Source of the DNA: Fischerella sp. JS2
GTDB taxonomy: Bacteria; Cyanobacteriota; Cyanobacteriia; Cyanobacteriales; Nostocaceae
NCBI RefSeq assembly: GCF_032393985.1
Contig: NZ_CP135918.1
Span: forward strand, 2,046,001 to 2,110,000
DNA length: 64,000 nt
Direction: 5' to 3'
Below, piece after piece: positions 57,194 through 64,000 of this stretch. A program made the position numbers and the translations under genes. Each line of letters begins with the position of its first letter. Position 1 is the first letter of the stretch. Under the pieces are notes generated by a model. The model ran no database searches, was not told the DNA's origin, and saw only the letters and a program-made list of their open reading frames with translations.

Positions 57194-57547
57194 GTTTGTT
57201 GCTCTTCAAGTCACCAATTCATGGTTGTTTACAACTATCTACTCTTGTTAATAACTGTAAATTTACCCATCAATAATCGTTGCCTAAACCAGGCAAAAAT
57301 TTAAGATTTTTTGCAATCTCCATGCCTAGTATATCCTTGGATGGGTTTTACCTTGATCAGCCGGATCTAGAGTTTCTACTTATGGTAAGAATTGAGGAGA
57401 TCGGGGAAGGGGAGTAGGGAGGTGGGGATTAGGGGAGATGGGGAGGTGGGAAGTGAGGAGAATAAAATAGTCACCAATTTCCCTTTTCCTCTTTGTCCTC
57501 CTTGTCTGCCTTGTCCTCTTTGTCTCTCCTTCCTCTATCCTTCATTT
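57194..57547. other. Intergenic region between gltA and ndhA, purine/pyrimidine tracts
   Basis: The ndhA-proximal half may carry the ndh promoter. About 57390-57540 is a G-rich tract (GGGGAGATGGGGAGGTGGG) followed by CCTCTTTGTCCTCCTTGTC repeats. A frame across it is low-complexity and rejected. Confidence 0.55.
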
Positions 57548-58684
57548 CTATCGCTCATCAATGGCTGTGTAAGGAATATCGTGCCGACCGTCATAAACCT
57601 GGGTCGGGCGGAATATGCGGTTTTCGGCGAGTTGTTCTTTCCAGTGTGCTAACCAACCTGCAACGCGAGCGATCGCAAATATCGGTGTAAACAAATCTGT
57701 AGGAATACCCAACTTCCTATACACTAACCCGGAATAAAAGTCAACATTAGGATAAATTCCTTTATGACCTAATTTTTCCTCCACCACCCGTTCCATTTCT
57801 TGGGCTATGTCATAGAATTTATCGTTACCAAATTTAGCAAATAACTGTTCTGCTAAGTTTTGCAAAATCGTCGCGCGTGGATCTTTAACTTTGTAGACGC
57901 GGTGTCCAAAACCCATTATTTTGGCTTTTTGTTGCAGCCTGTCCTCTATATAAGGACGCACATTCTCCACAGAGCCAATTTCCTCTAGCATCTGAATTAC
58001 TTCTTCATTAGCACCGCCATGTAACGGTCCTCCTAAGGTTCCCACAGCACTAGCCACTACTGCATAGGGATCTGTCAGAGTAGAAGCTGTTACCCTAGCA
58101 CTAAAGGTAGAAGCATTCATTGTATGCTCTGCATGTAATATCAAGCAAACATCAAAAATTCTCGCCGCTAGTGGATCTGGTGCTTTTTCGTTGAGCATAT
58201 ACAAAAAGTTAGCAGCGTAGTCCAAATCATCATTAGGACGTACTGGGTCGTTTCCTTTTCGCATCAACTGAAACGCTGCTATCATTGTGGGAATAGTTGC
58301 TAGCAAACGAACTACTGCATCCCGGATGTAAACCGGATTATCCAAATCACGACGTGCATAAAACAAGCCTAAAGCAGCAGCAGAGGCTTGTAGGGCATCC
58401 ATAGGGTGACCGCTTTCTGGAAAGGATTTCATCATGTCGCGAATACGGTATTTGATCCGCCGATGATGGCGAACTTCATCCTCAAACGCTGCTAGTTCTT
58501 CTGCTGTTGGTAACTCACCCCAGATCAAAAGATAAGCAGTTTCCAGAAATGTGCTTTTTTCCGCTAGTTCCTCAATCCGGATGCCACGATATTCAAGTAA
58601 TCCCTTTTGCCCATCAACAAAGCTAATACTTGATTGGGCAGCAGGAATGCCTTCCAAACCAGGCCTATATTCGCACACCATCAT
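57548..58684 (-). CDS. gltA: Citrate synthase
   Basis: A 378-residue citrate synthase of the small bacterial type. Key parts: LILHAEHTMNASTFSARV (first catalytic His), GPLHGGANEEVIQML (second His), IMGFGHRVYKVKDPRA (Arg/His for substrate) and VDFYSGLVYRKLGIP (catalytic Asp). It condenses oxaloacetate and acetyl-CoA. It lies upstream of ndhA on the same strand; a 354-bp repeat-rich gap separates them, so shared transcription is possible but unproven. ATG 58684 or 58681. Confidence 0.96.
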   Translation of the reverse strand: MMVCEYRPGLEGIPAAQSSISFVDGQKGLLEYRGIRIEELAEKSTFLETAYLLIWGELPTAEELAAFEDEVRHHRRIKYRIRDMMKSFPESGHPMDALQASAAALGLFYARRDLDNPVYIRDAVVRLLATIPTMIAAFQLMRKGNDPVRPNDDLDYAANFLYMLNEKAPDPLAARIFDVCLILHAEHTMNASTFSARVTASTLTDPYAVVASAVGTLGGPLHGGANEEVIQMLEEIGSVENVRPYIEDRLQQKAKIMGFGHRVYKVKDPRATILQNLAEQLFAKFGNDKFYDIAQEMERVVEEKLGHKGIYPNVDFYSGLVYRKLGIPTDLFTPIFAIARVAGWLAHWKEQLAENRIFRPTQVYDGRHDIPYTAIDER

Positions 58685-58796
58685 GGCAACACCATCTGAT
58701 TTTTAAAGATTTGTCCAGGCTAACTTACCAGAAATTCTTGTCGCCATAACAGTAATCCCGATCGCACAAATTCTTTACGGAACTATGGAAAAACTG

Positions 58797-59291
58797 TTAG
58801 AGCAAGTATTTGGGTGGTGTCAACCAAAACATCTGACCGCGACCCAAAGGAGAGCCTGTTTCTGGTACCTTTACCCCGATCATACCCGCTTTTTTCAGCA
58901 CCAAACGTTCCTTCGCTTCTCCCCAGACGATAATTTCTGCCCAACGGCTCAAACAGGGTTCGTGTCCAACCAAAGCCAGTCTAGTATCTGGTGCAAGATT
59001 CTTTGGCTCTAACCAGTTTACTACCCAATCGTAAATATTACCATCGGGAGCTAGATGAGTACATTCTTCTAGTTGCGAACTCAGTCCAGCAGCAGTGAGG
59101 ATACCTGCTGTTTGTTTAGCTCTCACTAAGGGACTAGTAGCTATAAAATCAAAGTCCAAATCCAACTTTTTCAAACGCTGGGCAACTTTTTCTGTTTTTT
59201 GCCGCCCCTCTTTTGTTAGGCGTCTTTGTTCGTCTTTGATGTCGTCGGTTGCTACTTCTGCAATACCATGACGAATTAAATACAGTTCCAC
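58797..59291 (-). CDS. sixA: Phosphohistidine phosphatase SixA
   Basis: A 164-residue histidine phosphatase: LYLIRHGIAEV (catalytic His), SPLVRAKQTAGIL and LALVGHEPCLSRW (second His). SixA removes phosphate from His in phosphorelay proteins. I choose GTG at 59291, giving the family start ELYLIRHG; the ATG six codons upstream lies within TTTGTCA-type repeat DNA and is likely incidental. Confidence 0.9.
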   Translation of the reverse strand: MELYLIRHGIAEVATDDIKDEQRRLTKEGRQKTEKVAQRLKKLDLDFDFIATSPLVRAKQTAGILTAAGLSSQLEECTHLAPDGNIYDWVVNWLEPKNLAPDTRLALVGHEPCLSRWAEIIVWGEAKERLVLKKAGMIGVKVPETGSPLGRGQMFWLTPPKYLL

Positions 59292-59299
59292 AATTTTGT

Positions 59300-59372
59300 C
59301 CTTTGTCATTTGTCATTTGTCATTTGTCACTTGTTTTGTACAAAAAACCAATGACTCATGACCAATGACCAA
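59300..59372. repeat. TTTGTCA / CCAATGAC facing heptamer repeats
   Basis: TTTGTCATTTGTCATTTGTCA then CCAATGACTCATGACCAATG. It spans the gap between the DHH gene and sixA and supplies the upstream in-frame ATG of sixA. Confidence 0.85.
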
Positions 59373-59375
59373 TGA

Positions 59376-60674
59376 CTATTCTGGTTGAATCGGGTTATCT
59401 TTGGGGTTAACTAATCTCAGCAGTTTTTGCTTAATTTGAGTATCGAAAACTTCCCATTTCATTTTCGCATAAGCGGAATTTTCGTTACTGCCTGATAAGA
59501 AACCCATAGGAATTTCAAAACCACCTGCGCTGGTGCGTCCACCGCCAAAAAATCGACCACTGCTATCTTGTCCAAAGGCTTCTTTGATAAACTCATCAGG
59601 GTCTAGAGTAAGTTTAGTGGTTCTCAAGGAGCCTACAACTACTTCTAATTCTTCGTCTTCATCGTGAACAATACCGTAAACTACGGCAGTGTGGACGTTT
59701 TCTTCAGTGACGAGAAAATCTGCTGCTTGAGGTATGGCGTCTCTGTCGTCGTAGCGCAAATAGCCGACTCCGGCAATGGAAAAGTTATTTTGGACGATAC
59801 GGTTTTTGAGCGATCGCTCAATCACATCCATCACCCGTTTAGAACGGTTAGCTTGCAATACAGCGCTAAGTAACTGGGCATCGTAAAATTTGCTCAGATA
59901 ACCTGCTGCCACAAAATCTTCTTCTTTGGCTTGCATGAGCAGATTTGTATCTGAACGCAATCCATGCATCAGAGCAGTAGCACATTTAACATGCTGGTTG
60001 ATGCTGTTATCTAAGGGCAGCAATCCTGCCTGTAAGTACTGGGTAAAAATTGTTGCTGTAGCTCTAACAGCAGGACGAATATCAACAAATTCTGACTTGA
60101 GATCTCCTTGCAAATTGTGATGGTCAATTACTGCCATCAGGGGAATTCCTGCTTGTTGCACTACTGGCACTAATCCAGAAGTAGTACCTTGGTTATCAAT
60201 TAAGGTATAACCTTGGTAAGAAGACAAATCCTTGCTTTTCAAGGTTGGTACTGAACACCGGATGGCTGGTAAACCAGTTAACTTGACTAAGGCAATATTT
60301 TCTTGATGGCTGAGAGTGCCAGCATAGACAATCTCACATTTAATGTCGTATTGTTCAGCAATCAACTGGTAAGCCCAAGCAGAAGAAAGAGCATCTGGAT
60401 CTGGAAAGTCTTGTAAAATTACCAACTGACGCTCATGACGGTGGGCAAGCATTACTTGACGCAATTCTTCTGATTTGTGTAGCGTCACAGAATTAACGCG
60501 CTGACCTAGAGAATTGACTCCTTCAGTTGATGCTACTGTTCCGTTAGACTGCCTGAGCTGAGGAACATCTAAAGGCTCTTTGTCTATTTCTGCCTCATCC
60601 GGATTCGGTTCTGAAGTCGGATCTGTCGTCAATGGCAATCTCTCAAACTGAGTAAGGGAAGAATGAAACTGCAT
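59376..60674 (-). CDS. DHH family phosphoesterase (NrnA/PAP phosphatase-like)
   Basis: A 432-residue protein. A variable N-terminal 90 residues precede the DHH domain: VILQDFPDPDALSSAWA, TLIDNQGTTSG and MAVIDHHNLQGD. The C-terminal DHHA1 domain ends with GRFFGGGRTSAGGFEIP. The family degrades nanoRNA or 3'-phosphoadenosine phosphate. The variant DNQGTTSG in place of the usual acidic motif is as seen in the cyanobacterial subgroup, I believe. Start at ATG 60674 (MQFHSSLTQFERLPL); a TTG at 60713 would add 13 codons. Confidence 0.85.
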   Translation of the reverse strand: MQFHSSLTQFERLPLTTDPTSEPNPDEAEIDKEPLDVPQLRQSNGTVASTEGVNSLGQRVNSVTLHKSEELRQVMLAHRHERQLVILQDFPDPDALSSAWAYQLIAEQYDIKCEIVYAGTLSHQENIALVKLTGLPAIRCSVPTLKSKDLSSYQGYTLIDNQGTTSGLVPVVQQAGIPLMAVIDHHNLQGDLKSEFVDIRPAVRATATIFTQYLQAGLLPLDNSINQHVKCATALMHGLRSDTNLLMQAKEEDFVAAGYLSKFYDAQLLSAVLQANRSKRVMDVIERSLKNRIVQNNFSIAGVGYLRYDDRDAIPQAADFLVTEENVHTAVVYGIVHDEDEELEVVVGSLRTTKLTLDPDEFIKEAFGQDSSGRFFGGGRTSAGGFEIPMGFLSGSNENSAYAKMKWEVFDTQIKQKLLRLVNPKDNPIQPE

Positions 60675-61094
60675 AGGAAATAGTTTACTTTGTGTGGCGT
60701 GAGATAAGTTCAAGGATAAAAACTACAATCAGAAAATTACTGATTTAGCCACACCATATTGATCTTCGCAAAAATCAATGAACTTGAGAATGTATATATG
60801 GGTCTATTTTTTCTACACTTTTTTGGCTGATAACCGAAGGATGCTTAATTGATAAATTTGTTGTATTTACTATACTTTTAGGAAATAAAAATTTTTACTA
60901 CTTGCAATCATACCAAAATGTGTTATGATTGCAAGGTTGGTCAAAAACGGCAACAAAACTTTACAAAGCCCTGAACCAGCCTGTAAAGGGCGGTGTAGTC
61001 AACAACAAGCCGCAAAACCAACCTAGTCCACACTTGGTAAACAGCAAAAGCTACAAAAAAACTTTTACCGAATCATATCCAACAAAGGTAAATG
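60675..61094. other. Intergenic region with strong secondary-structure potential
   Basis: 420 bp between the HNH gene and the DHH gene (both minus). The part from 60901 to 61024 is densely self-complementary (separate entry); the rest has no coding or repeat signal I can name. Confidence 0.55.
60901..61024 (-). ncRNA. Candidate structured RNA or mRNA leader/tail, unidentified
   Basis: CTTGCAATCATA (60901-60912) and TATGATTGCAAG (60924-60935) form a perfect 12-base stem. Next to it AGGTTGGT (60934-60941) pairs with ACCAACCT (61017-61024), CGGC (60948-60951) with GCCG (61009-61012), and inside either TTTACA with TGTAAA or GCCCT with AGGGC. On the minus strand the 12-base hairpin would come last, followed after ten bases by a T-rich stretch, like a terminator. 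I know no RNA family that fits; strand and existence are inferences. Confidence 0.4.
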
Positions 61095-61592
61095 TTAAAG
61101 CCCTATGACATACTTTTGCCACTCCTTGTGTGTTCCAGTTTTTAGGTGTTTTGTAACCTCAAAGTACAAACTGCTGTAAGGTCTTCGAGGTGGGTGGCGT
61201 AGAAGCATATGTGCTTCATGGGGGGTGCGACAACCCTTTTTAACATTGCAGCGGACGCAAGCTGTAACAATGTTTTCCCAAGAATCTCCTCCTCCACGTG
61301 ATCGCGGTATCACATGGTCTAAAGTCAACTCATCTCCTGTGTAACCACAGTATTGGCAAGTATGACCATCCCGGTGCAATATATTTCGGCGTGTGAGAGG
61401 AATCTCTTTATAGGGAACCCGCACATAGTGGCGCAATCGAATCACGGTTGGAAGCGGAAAATCGGAGTAAAGAAACTTGCCATTGTGTTCTACCCGCTCT
61501 GCCTTACCCTTGATTAGCAAAACCGCCGCACGGCGCCAGCTCGTGATGTTGAGCGGTTCATAAGAGGCATTGAGTACTAAAACCTTCCCCAT
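61095..61592 (-). CDS. HNH endonuclease
   Basis: A 165-residue HNH protein. An N-terminal part (VLVLNASYEPLNITSWRRA) precedes the zinc-type HNH motif: CQYCG, LTLDHVIPRSRGGGDSWEN and CVRCNVKKG. This compact type is conserved in cyanobacteria and usually not part of a mobile element. The DNA target and role are unknown. ATG at 61592 (MGKVLVLNASYEPLN). Confidence 0.9.
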   Translation of the reverse strand: MGKVLVLNASYEPLNITSWRRAAVLLIKGKAERVEHNGKFLYSDFPLPTVIRLRHYVRVPYKEIPLTRRNILHRDGHTCQYCGYTGDELTLDHVIPRSRGGGDSWENIVTACVRCNVKKGCRTPHEAHMLLRHPPRRPYSSLYFEVTKHLKTGTHKEWQKYVIGL

Positions 61593-61937
61593 TGATGATT
61601 GTTCAAGGTATTAGTTTTACATATATTAACACAAATATACTCTGCTTTGGTGATGAAAAGAAATTATACTACTGAATTTATTGCCAAAATGGGGAGAAAA
61701 GTTAGATTTTTAGGACTTAATTTTTGCGCTCGCGCCAATAGTATTCAATAGTGGGCTAGTTGTTAATTTTATTGATGCCTACCTTACCAGCTTTAATTCA
61801 ACTACATCCTACTATTAGCTCTTGTGCCATTGACAGGATGAGCGGTAAACTTCTGTGATTATTCTAGAATAGCTTTTAGCAACTTGAATAAATATATAAG
61901 CTGAAAGCAAAACAGTGGTGTGATAGGAGTGAACAGA
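61593..61937. other. Divergent intergenic region
   Basis: 345 bp between the HNH gene (minus) and alr (plus). AT-rich, no repeats or RNA genes seen; both promoters are expected here. Confidence 0.5.
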
Positions 61938-63122
61938 ATGTTAAGTCATGAGCCATCTCAGAGTGTTGCAGCTGGGCTATGCGATACTTATGCTTGGTTT
62001 TCGCAGCGTGCTTGGGTGGAAATTGATTTAGCAGCTTTGTCGCACAACGTCCAACAACTACGTCAGTTCTTATCACCACGTACCCAGCTAATGGCAGTTG
62101 TGAAAGCTGATGCTTACGGACACGGAGCAGTCACAGTTGCCCAAACTGCCTTAGAATCGGGAGCAAGTTGGCTTGGTGTTGCCACTGTTCCAGAAGGAAT
62201 TCAATTACGGGAAGCTGGGGTAAAAGCTCCAATTTTGATACTAGGTGCGACTCACACACCAGAACAAATTCATGCGATCACTCATTGGCAACTTCAGCCA
62301 ACACTATGCAGTCCCAAACAAGCACTAGTATTCTCTAATATCTTAGAAGCGAATAACTATACTTGTGCCATACCTGTGCATATCAAATTAGATACAGGGA
62401 TGTCCCGCTTAGGAACCAACTGGCAAGAAGCCAGCAAGTTTGTTCAGCTAGTGCAGAGTTTACCGCACTTAAAAATAGCTAGTATTTATTCGCACCTAGC
62501 AACCGCAGATAGTCCTGACCAGACTGTCATGCAACTACAACACCAACGCTTTCAAGAAGCGATCGCTCAACTTCAAACATTAGGAATAAAACCACCTTGC
62601 TTGCACTTGGCAAACTCAGCCGCCACCCTGAGCGACAAAGCATTACACTACGATCTGGTGCGTGCAGGTTTAGTCATTTATGGACTTTACCCAGCTATGC
62701 ATTTGCGATCGCAAATTAACCTGAAACCTGTTTTGCAAGTCAGGGCCAGAGTCACCCAAGTTAAAACTATTGCTGCTGGGACTGGTGTGAGTTACAGTTA
62801 TCAATTTATTGCTAAGCAAGAAATGCGAATTGCGATTGTTGGCATTGGTTATGCCGATGGTGTCCCACGCAATCTTTCCAACAAAATGCAGGTATTAATT
62901 CGTGGTCAACGAGTACAACAGATCGGTGCAATTACAATGGATCAACTGATGGTAGATATTAGCGCCCTACCAGATATACAAGAAGGTGAAGTAGTCACGC
63001 TACTAGGTGAAGATGGCAAACAACAAATTTCTGCTGATGATTGGGCAAATCAATTAAACACTATTTCTTGGGAAATTCTCTGCGGATTTAAGCATCGATT
63101 GCCTCGTGTTGGTGTGATTTAG
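61938..63122 (+). CDS. alr: Alanine racemase
   Basis: A 394-residue PLP enzyme converting L- to D-alanine for peptidoglycan. PLP is bound by Lys56 (VVKADAYGHG); the catalytic Tyr of the other monomer is in GTGVSYSYQF, and TMDQLMVDIS follows. Further blocks: HIKLDTGMSRLG, HLANSAATL and RAGLVIYGLYP. I start at ATG 61938, with GGAG ten bases upstream; a GTG at 61920 is in frame. The stop is nine bases before the first full CRISPR repeat. Confidence 0.94.
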   Translation: MLSHEPSQSVAAGLCDTYAWFSQRAWVEIDLAALSHNVQQLRQFLSPRTQLMAVVKADAYGHGAVTVAQTALESGASWLGVATVPEGIQLREAGVKAPILILGATHTPEQIHAITHWQLQPTLCSPKQALVFSNILEANNYTCAIPVHIKLDTGMSRLGTNWQEASKFVQLVQSLPHLKIASIYSHLATADSPDQTVMQLQHQRFQEAIAQLQTLGIKPPCLHLANSAATLSDKALHYDLVRAGLVIYGLYPAMHLRSQINLKPVLQVRARVTQVKTIAAGTGVSYSYQFIAKQEMRIAIVGIGYADGVPRNLSNKMQVLIRGQRVQQIGAITMDQLMVDISALPDIQEGEVVTLLGEDGKQQISADDWANQLNTISWEILCGFKHRLPRVGVI

Positions 63123-63534
63123 GTTTCCATTGTTTCCATTCAATTAGTTTCCCCAGCGAGTGGGGAGTATGGAGATCAACCCTACCATGAAAAACGAAAA
63201 AGCATTCACGTTTCCATTCAATTAGTTTTCCCTGCGAGTGGGGAGCGACAAAATCAAAAAAGAAGATGAAAAGCAGCCAATCAGTTTCCATTCAATTAGT
63301 TTCCCCAGCGAGTGGGGAGAACATACCTCCCAATCCCAAAACAGATTTTATTTGGGTTTCCATTCAATTAGTTTCCCCAGCGAGTGGGGAGATCAGCAGC
63401 TGCTTCTGCTGCGCCGGCAGGTCGATGTTTCCATTCAATTAGTTTCCCCAGCGAGTGGGGAGCCGTCAGTGATTTCCGAATACCTCTCGAATTGGAAAGT
63501 TTCCATTCAATTAGTTTCCCCAGCGAGTGGGGAG
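63123..63534 (-). CRISPR. CRISPR array, 6 repeats of 36 bases, 5 spacers, no cas genes nearby
   Basis: Repeats start at 63132, 63210, 63284, 63356, 63427 and 63499. The unit begins GTTTCCATTCAATTAG and ends CGAGTGGGGAG. Spacers are 42, 38, 36, 35 and 36 bases. A nine-base partial repeat (GTTTCCATT, 63123-63131) touches the alr stop codon. Repeat 2 differs at two positions (TTTTCCCTGC). Read on the minus strand the repeat has a TCCCCA-CTCGC-TGGGGA hairpin near its start and ends GAATGGAAAC, like known crRNA handles, and the degenerate repeat lies at the far end. So transcription from the right side is inferred, with the leader after 63534. No cas gene is in the window. Confidence 0.95.
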
Positions 63535-63776
63535 AGTCCCATTTTAAACTGTTACCCGGTAAGATTTCCAGAGCCGATTTCCGAAGTTCAGATATTTTAT
63601 AGACAAAAACATCTCAATTCCTCCAACCAAAAAGGCTAAAACCCTTATCACATAAAGAACCGAAGTTCACAACACAACAATAGGCATTTGCGGAATTTGG
63701 GCTGAACTTCGGTACTTGCTTTTATTCGTTACAAATATTGCTATAGACAACTTTTATGCTATGATAAGAAACTGAT
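63535..63776. other. Probable CRISPR leader and inverted-repeat region
   Basis: CCGAAGTTCA occurs at 63581-63590 and 63660-63669 and, inverted, at 63703-63712. The last two extend to 11-base arms (63659-63669, 63703-63713) around 33 bases. The region is mostly AT-rich and should include the leader of the array and the tRNA promoter. Confidence 0.5.
63738..63765 (+). promoter_or_regulatory. Candidate promoter of tRNA-Leu
   Basis: TTGCTA (63738-63743) and TATGAT (63760-63765) are 16 bases apart; TATGAT ends 11 bases before the tRNA. Spacing and sequence fit a housekeeping sigma promoter. Pattern only. Confidence 0.5.
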
Positions 63777-63858
63777 GCGGATGTGGCGGAATTGGCAGAC
63801 GCGCTAGATTTAGGTTCTAGTGCCGTGAGGCGTGAAGGTTCAAGTCCTTTCATCCGCA
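63777..63858 (+). tRNA. tRNA-Leu (anticodon TAG)
   Basis: An 82-base class II tRNA. The acceptor stem pairs GCGGATG with CATCCGC, with A as discriminator. The anticodon arm is CTAGA-TTTAGGT-TCTAG, giving anticodon TAG for CTN codons. A variable arm (TGCCGTGAGGCGT) and T arm (GGTTCAAGTCC) are present. The 3' CCA is not encoded, so it is added after transcription. Confidence 0.96.
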
Positions 63859-64000
63859 CTTTAATAAATAATCAATATAAAGTGCAATATTTTTTTGTAG
63901 TTTCATCTGTGGGAAGACGGTAAAGATTACACCCACAACACCCACAAAGAAATTGATGAAAAACCATAGAGCTAGGAAATGCAAAATCCTAGCTTGTTTT

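Noticed and set aside
57392-57690. Plus-strand frames between gltA and ndhA
   Set aside because: Translation of purine and pyrimidine tracts and of the antisense gltA end.
60901-61592. HNH gene plus structured RNA as an IscB/HEARO-type system
   Set aside because: The HNH protein is a compact 165-residue stand-alone type without RuvC parts, and the structured stretch lies downstream of it, not upstream as in HEARO loci.
63238-63639. Open frames of 133 and 72 codons on the plus strand across the CRISPR array
   Set aside because: They are made of translated repeats (HSISFPSEWG) and spacers; the array explains them.

Overview
The window is chromosomal DNA of a filamentous, probably heterocyst-forming cyanobacterium (Nostocales sensu lato). 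The evidence is dense HIP1 octamers (GCGATCGC), a split DnaE intein, PcyA, the light-independent chlorophyll genes chlL and chlN, petN, the NDH-1 genes ndhA-I-G-E, Ycf46, a DevB/DevC-type exporter, and many heptameric repeats (CAGAAGG, ACTGATA, TTAGTTG/CAACTAA, TTTGTCA families) in the gaps. I cannot name the genus. The intein resembles my memory of Npu- and Fischerella-type DnaE inteins.

Layout. 1-2015: devC (cut by the left edge) and devB on the minus strand. 2812-6326: pcyA and the N-terminal half of split dnaE. 6549-12985: a dicarboxylate/amino-acid symporter, recN and a UbiB/ABC1 kinase-like protein. 13361-21196: a signalling island with a histidine kinase broken by repeat DNA, two Crp/Fnr-type paralogues, a CheY-like regulator and two receiver-PAS-kinase proteins. 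Three inverted repeats of the form TGTACG-N4-CGTACA lie upstream of the two Crp genes and the CheY-like gene. 21219-29056: housekeeping and small proteins (DUF938, TrhO, a hydrolase, a BON protein, an exonuclease, petN with a small membrane-protein partner, an SH3 protein, Ycf46).

29493-33852 is the conserved cluster rpmH-rnpA-PH protein-yidC-khpB-yceD, with a DUF2808 protein upstream. 34617-37711 is the three-gene transhydrogenase operon. 37995-39178 is a class II amidotransferase convergent with a photolyase-domain-like orphan. 40014-43231 is chlL-DUF5331-chlN, closed by a terminator built from HIP1 sites. 43805-47809 is a peptide-export cassette: a C39 peptidase/ABC exporter, an HlyD adaptor and a 66-residue double-glycine precursor peptide. 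47937-53220 holds a GH133-type debranching enzyme, a DM13 lipoprotein, a GT39-like membrane protein and RidA. 53362-58684 is gltA-ndhA-I-G-E-nadK on the minus strand. 58797-63122 holds sixA, a DHH phosphoesterase, an HNH nuclease and alr. A six-repeat CRISPR array without cas genes starts right after alr (63132-63534), followed by tRNA-Leu(UAG).

The least ordinary items are the shared TGTACG-N4-CGTACA sites of the signalling island, the export cassette with its cysteine-free core peptide, repeat DNA inside two kinase genes (one destroyed, one apparently kept in frame), the cas-less CRISPR array abutting alr, and a strongly structured untranslated stretch at 60901-61024. Starts were moved inward for several genes where the longest reading frame runs into repeat DNA or uses a poor start codon. 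All functional calls are by recognition of motifs; no search was run.
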